Positions 12,347-13,244 of a DNA stretch of 13,244 nucleotides are shown here, piece by piece. Position 1 is the first letter of the stretch; each line of letters opens with the position of its first letter. The DNA is taken from assembly GCA_036821645.1 (NCBI GenBank), contig DAISJD010000089.1, positions 1-13,244 on the forward strand, in the 5' to 3' direction. The notes beneath the pieces are model-generated. The model worked only from the letters and a program-made list of their open reading frames with translations. It was not told the DNA's origin and made no database searches. This DNA is from DAISJD01 sp036821645. GTDB taxonomy: Bacteria; Pseudomonadota; Alphaproteobacteria; ATCC43930; CGMCC-115725. Made by a program: the position numbers and the translations under genes.

Positions 12347-13244
12347 TCATGACGGGTTTTTGGCGGGAAGGGAAGGGTCGACCTTGGTTTTTTCAGTTTT
12401 TTTTGCCCCGTCTTCCTCGCGCGGTTTCGGTACGAGATAGCCCTTCACCCGGTTTCGGTAGAAATCCCCCTCGGCGGGTGGGTTGGGCAGGAACCGGCTG
12501 ATCCCTTTATTGAGATCGACGATGCCGTAATCGGCGGAAATGGCGCTTTCGCCGGGATTGAGGCGCACATGCCCGACCAAGGTGGCAATGCCCGTATCGA
12601 CGTTATAAACCCCGCGATCCCCCGTACCGATCTGGCGGGGACCGGAGATGAAGACGTGACCGTTGCCGTCGATCCGGCTGATTCGGGATTGTTCGTTCGG
12701 GGCTTGGGAGACGAGGGCGGTCAAAGTGTCGGCGCGCAGACGGCGATCGTTGGTCAAACTGATGACCAAGGCATCGCCGCGGGCGACCCCTAATTGTTTG
12801 TCCTCATACCATTCGATGCTGTCGCGGGCCGTCACCACGTCGCGCGGCGTGGTGAGTTTGAGGCCAGTTCCGGTAAAAATATAGGTTTTCGTGTCGAGAT
12901 CGTAGACGGCGTGGTCGCAGACGAGGGTCTGGGTCGGGGTCGAAAGCCGAACATGCCCCTCGGCGACGAGCCGCCAGATTTCCGTGTCGTTGCCGTCCGG
13001 TATTTCGCGATAATAGGCCATGAGCGTATCGGCTTCGAGTTTGCGATTGCCGCGGGTGGCGACCGCGTTGCCGCTTGCGATATAGACCCGGTTGCTCTGT
13101 TCGATTTCGAGACTATTGTCGGCGGTAATGTCGATCGGACCGGTATTGTCGCCGAGGCCGATCATGCCGCCTTGCTTGTCCGGGTTCGGTTTTGCCGGGA
13201 CCTTGCGACCGGGCAGGGTGAGTTTGAGCCCACCCGCTGGGGGC
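12347..13244 (-). CDS. lptA: LPS transport periplasmic protein LptA (5' end outside window)
   Basis: This encodes an LptA/OstA-domain protein, 298 residues visible, with the frame open to the window edge. The true start and the expected signal peptide are therefore outside. The visible part begins with a short G/P/K-rich stretch, then the OstA-like core PIDITADNSLEIEQSNRVYIA, followed by repeated beta-strand units (for example VRLSTPTQTLVCDHAVYDL and ADTLTAL) that build the beta-jellyroll bridge carrying LPS through the periplasm. It is longer than the enterobacterial protein (about 185 residues); the extra length includes a charged, lysine-rich C-terminal tail (about the last 30 residues). 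An internal ATG at 13163-13165 is not the start, because conserved sequence is set close to it and the frame continues upstream. lptC would be expected upstream. Confidence 0.88.
   Translation of the reverse strand, partial: PPAGGLKLTLPGRKVPAKPNPDKQGGMIGLGDNTGPIDITADNSLEIEQSNRVYIASGNAVATRGNRKLEADTLMAYYREIPDGNDTEIWRLVAEGHVRLSTPTQTLVCDHAVYDLDTKTYIFTGTGLKLTTPRDVVTARDSIEWYEDKQLGVARGDALVISLTNDRRLRADTLTALVSQAPNEQSRISRIDGNGHVFISGPRQIGTGDRGVYNVDTGIATLVGHVRLNPGESAISADYGIVDLNKGISRFLPNPPAEGDFYRNRVKGYLVPKPREEDGAKKTEKTKVDPSLPAKNPS

Noticed and set aside
1..13244. CRISPR arrays, insertion sequences or rRNA
   Set aside because: No regularly spaced repeats, transposase-like frames or rRNA-like sequence were seen.

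Overview
This window comes from an alphaproteobacterial chromosome of moderate-to-high GC content, about 60% in the core genes that I sampled. The evidence for this is a DUF2125 gene (a family seen mainly in Alphaproteobacteria), a methyltransferase with a methyltransferase-regulatory domain, and the block lptA-lptB-rpoN-hpf-ptsN without the rapZ/npr genes that follow it in gammaproteobacteria. A Rhodospirillales-like organism is plausible, but I cannot name a species.

Layout. At 1-157 I recognise no gene. apaG (158-550) lies on the minus strand. A tRNA-Gly(CCC) gene (830-903) with its own promoter reads the other way. Immediately downstream of the tRNA is a short accessory segment, about 904-3797, all on the plus strand. 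It holds an MntA/HepT (MNT-HEPN) type VII toxin-antitoxin pair with overlapping genes, then a 164-bp gap, then a 579-residue SIR2-like protein. The SIR2 gene has an AT-rich leader, a GC-balanced body, and a last 240 bp at only about 22% GC. This is the most island-like part of the window and looks like a small defence cluster next to a tRNA gene. I found no integrase and no duplicated tRNA end.

From 3824 to 5403 there are two minus-strand housekeeping genes: a ChaC-type gamma-glutamylcyclotransferase and an EamA/DMT-family permease. A divergent intergenic region then leads to a translationally coupled plus-strand pair, a DUF2125 protein (5639-6694) and a SAM-dependent methyltransferase with a regulatory domain (6691-8298). 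That pair converges on ptsN and overlaps its 3' end by 43 bp.

The right part (8256-13244, all minus strand) reads in transcription order lptA (5' end cut by the window edge) - lptB - rpoN - hpf - ptsN. This is the widely conserved block that joins lipopolysaccharide transport (LptA periplasmic bridge, LptB ATPase) to sigma-54, the long-form ribosome hibernation factor and the nitrogen-related EIIA. The junctions carry visible control elements. Between lptB and rpoN there is a nested inverted repeat containing a perfect TATAAT. A 267-bp leader with palindromes and a possible promoter precedes hpf. Between hpf and ptsN there is a 14-bp-stem hairpin, followed by a 17-bp tandem repeat upstream of ptsN.

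The best candidate for something undescribed is the SIR2-like gene: a recognisable NADase-type N-terminal half fused to a C-terminal half that I cannot assign, with a sharp internal change in composition, placed beside an MntA/HepT pair.
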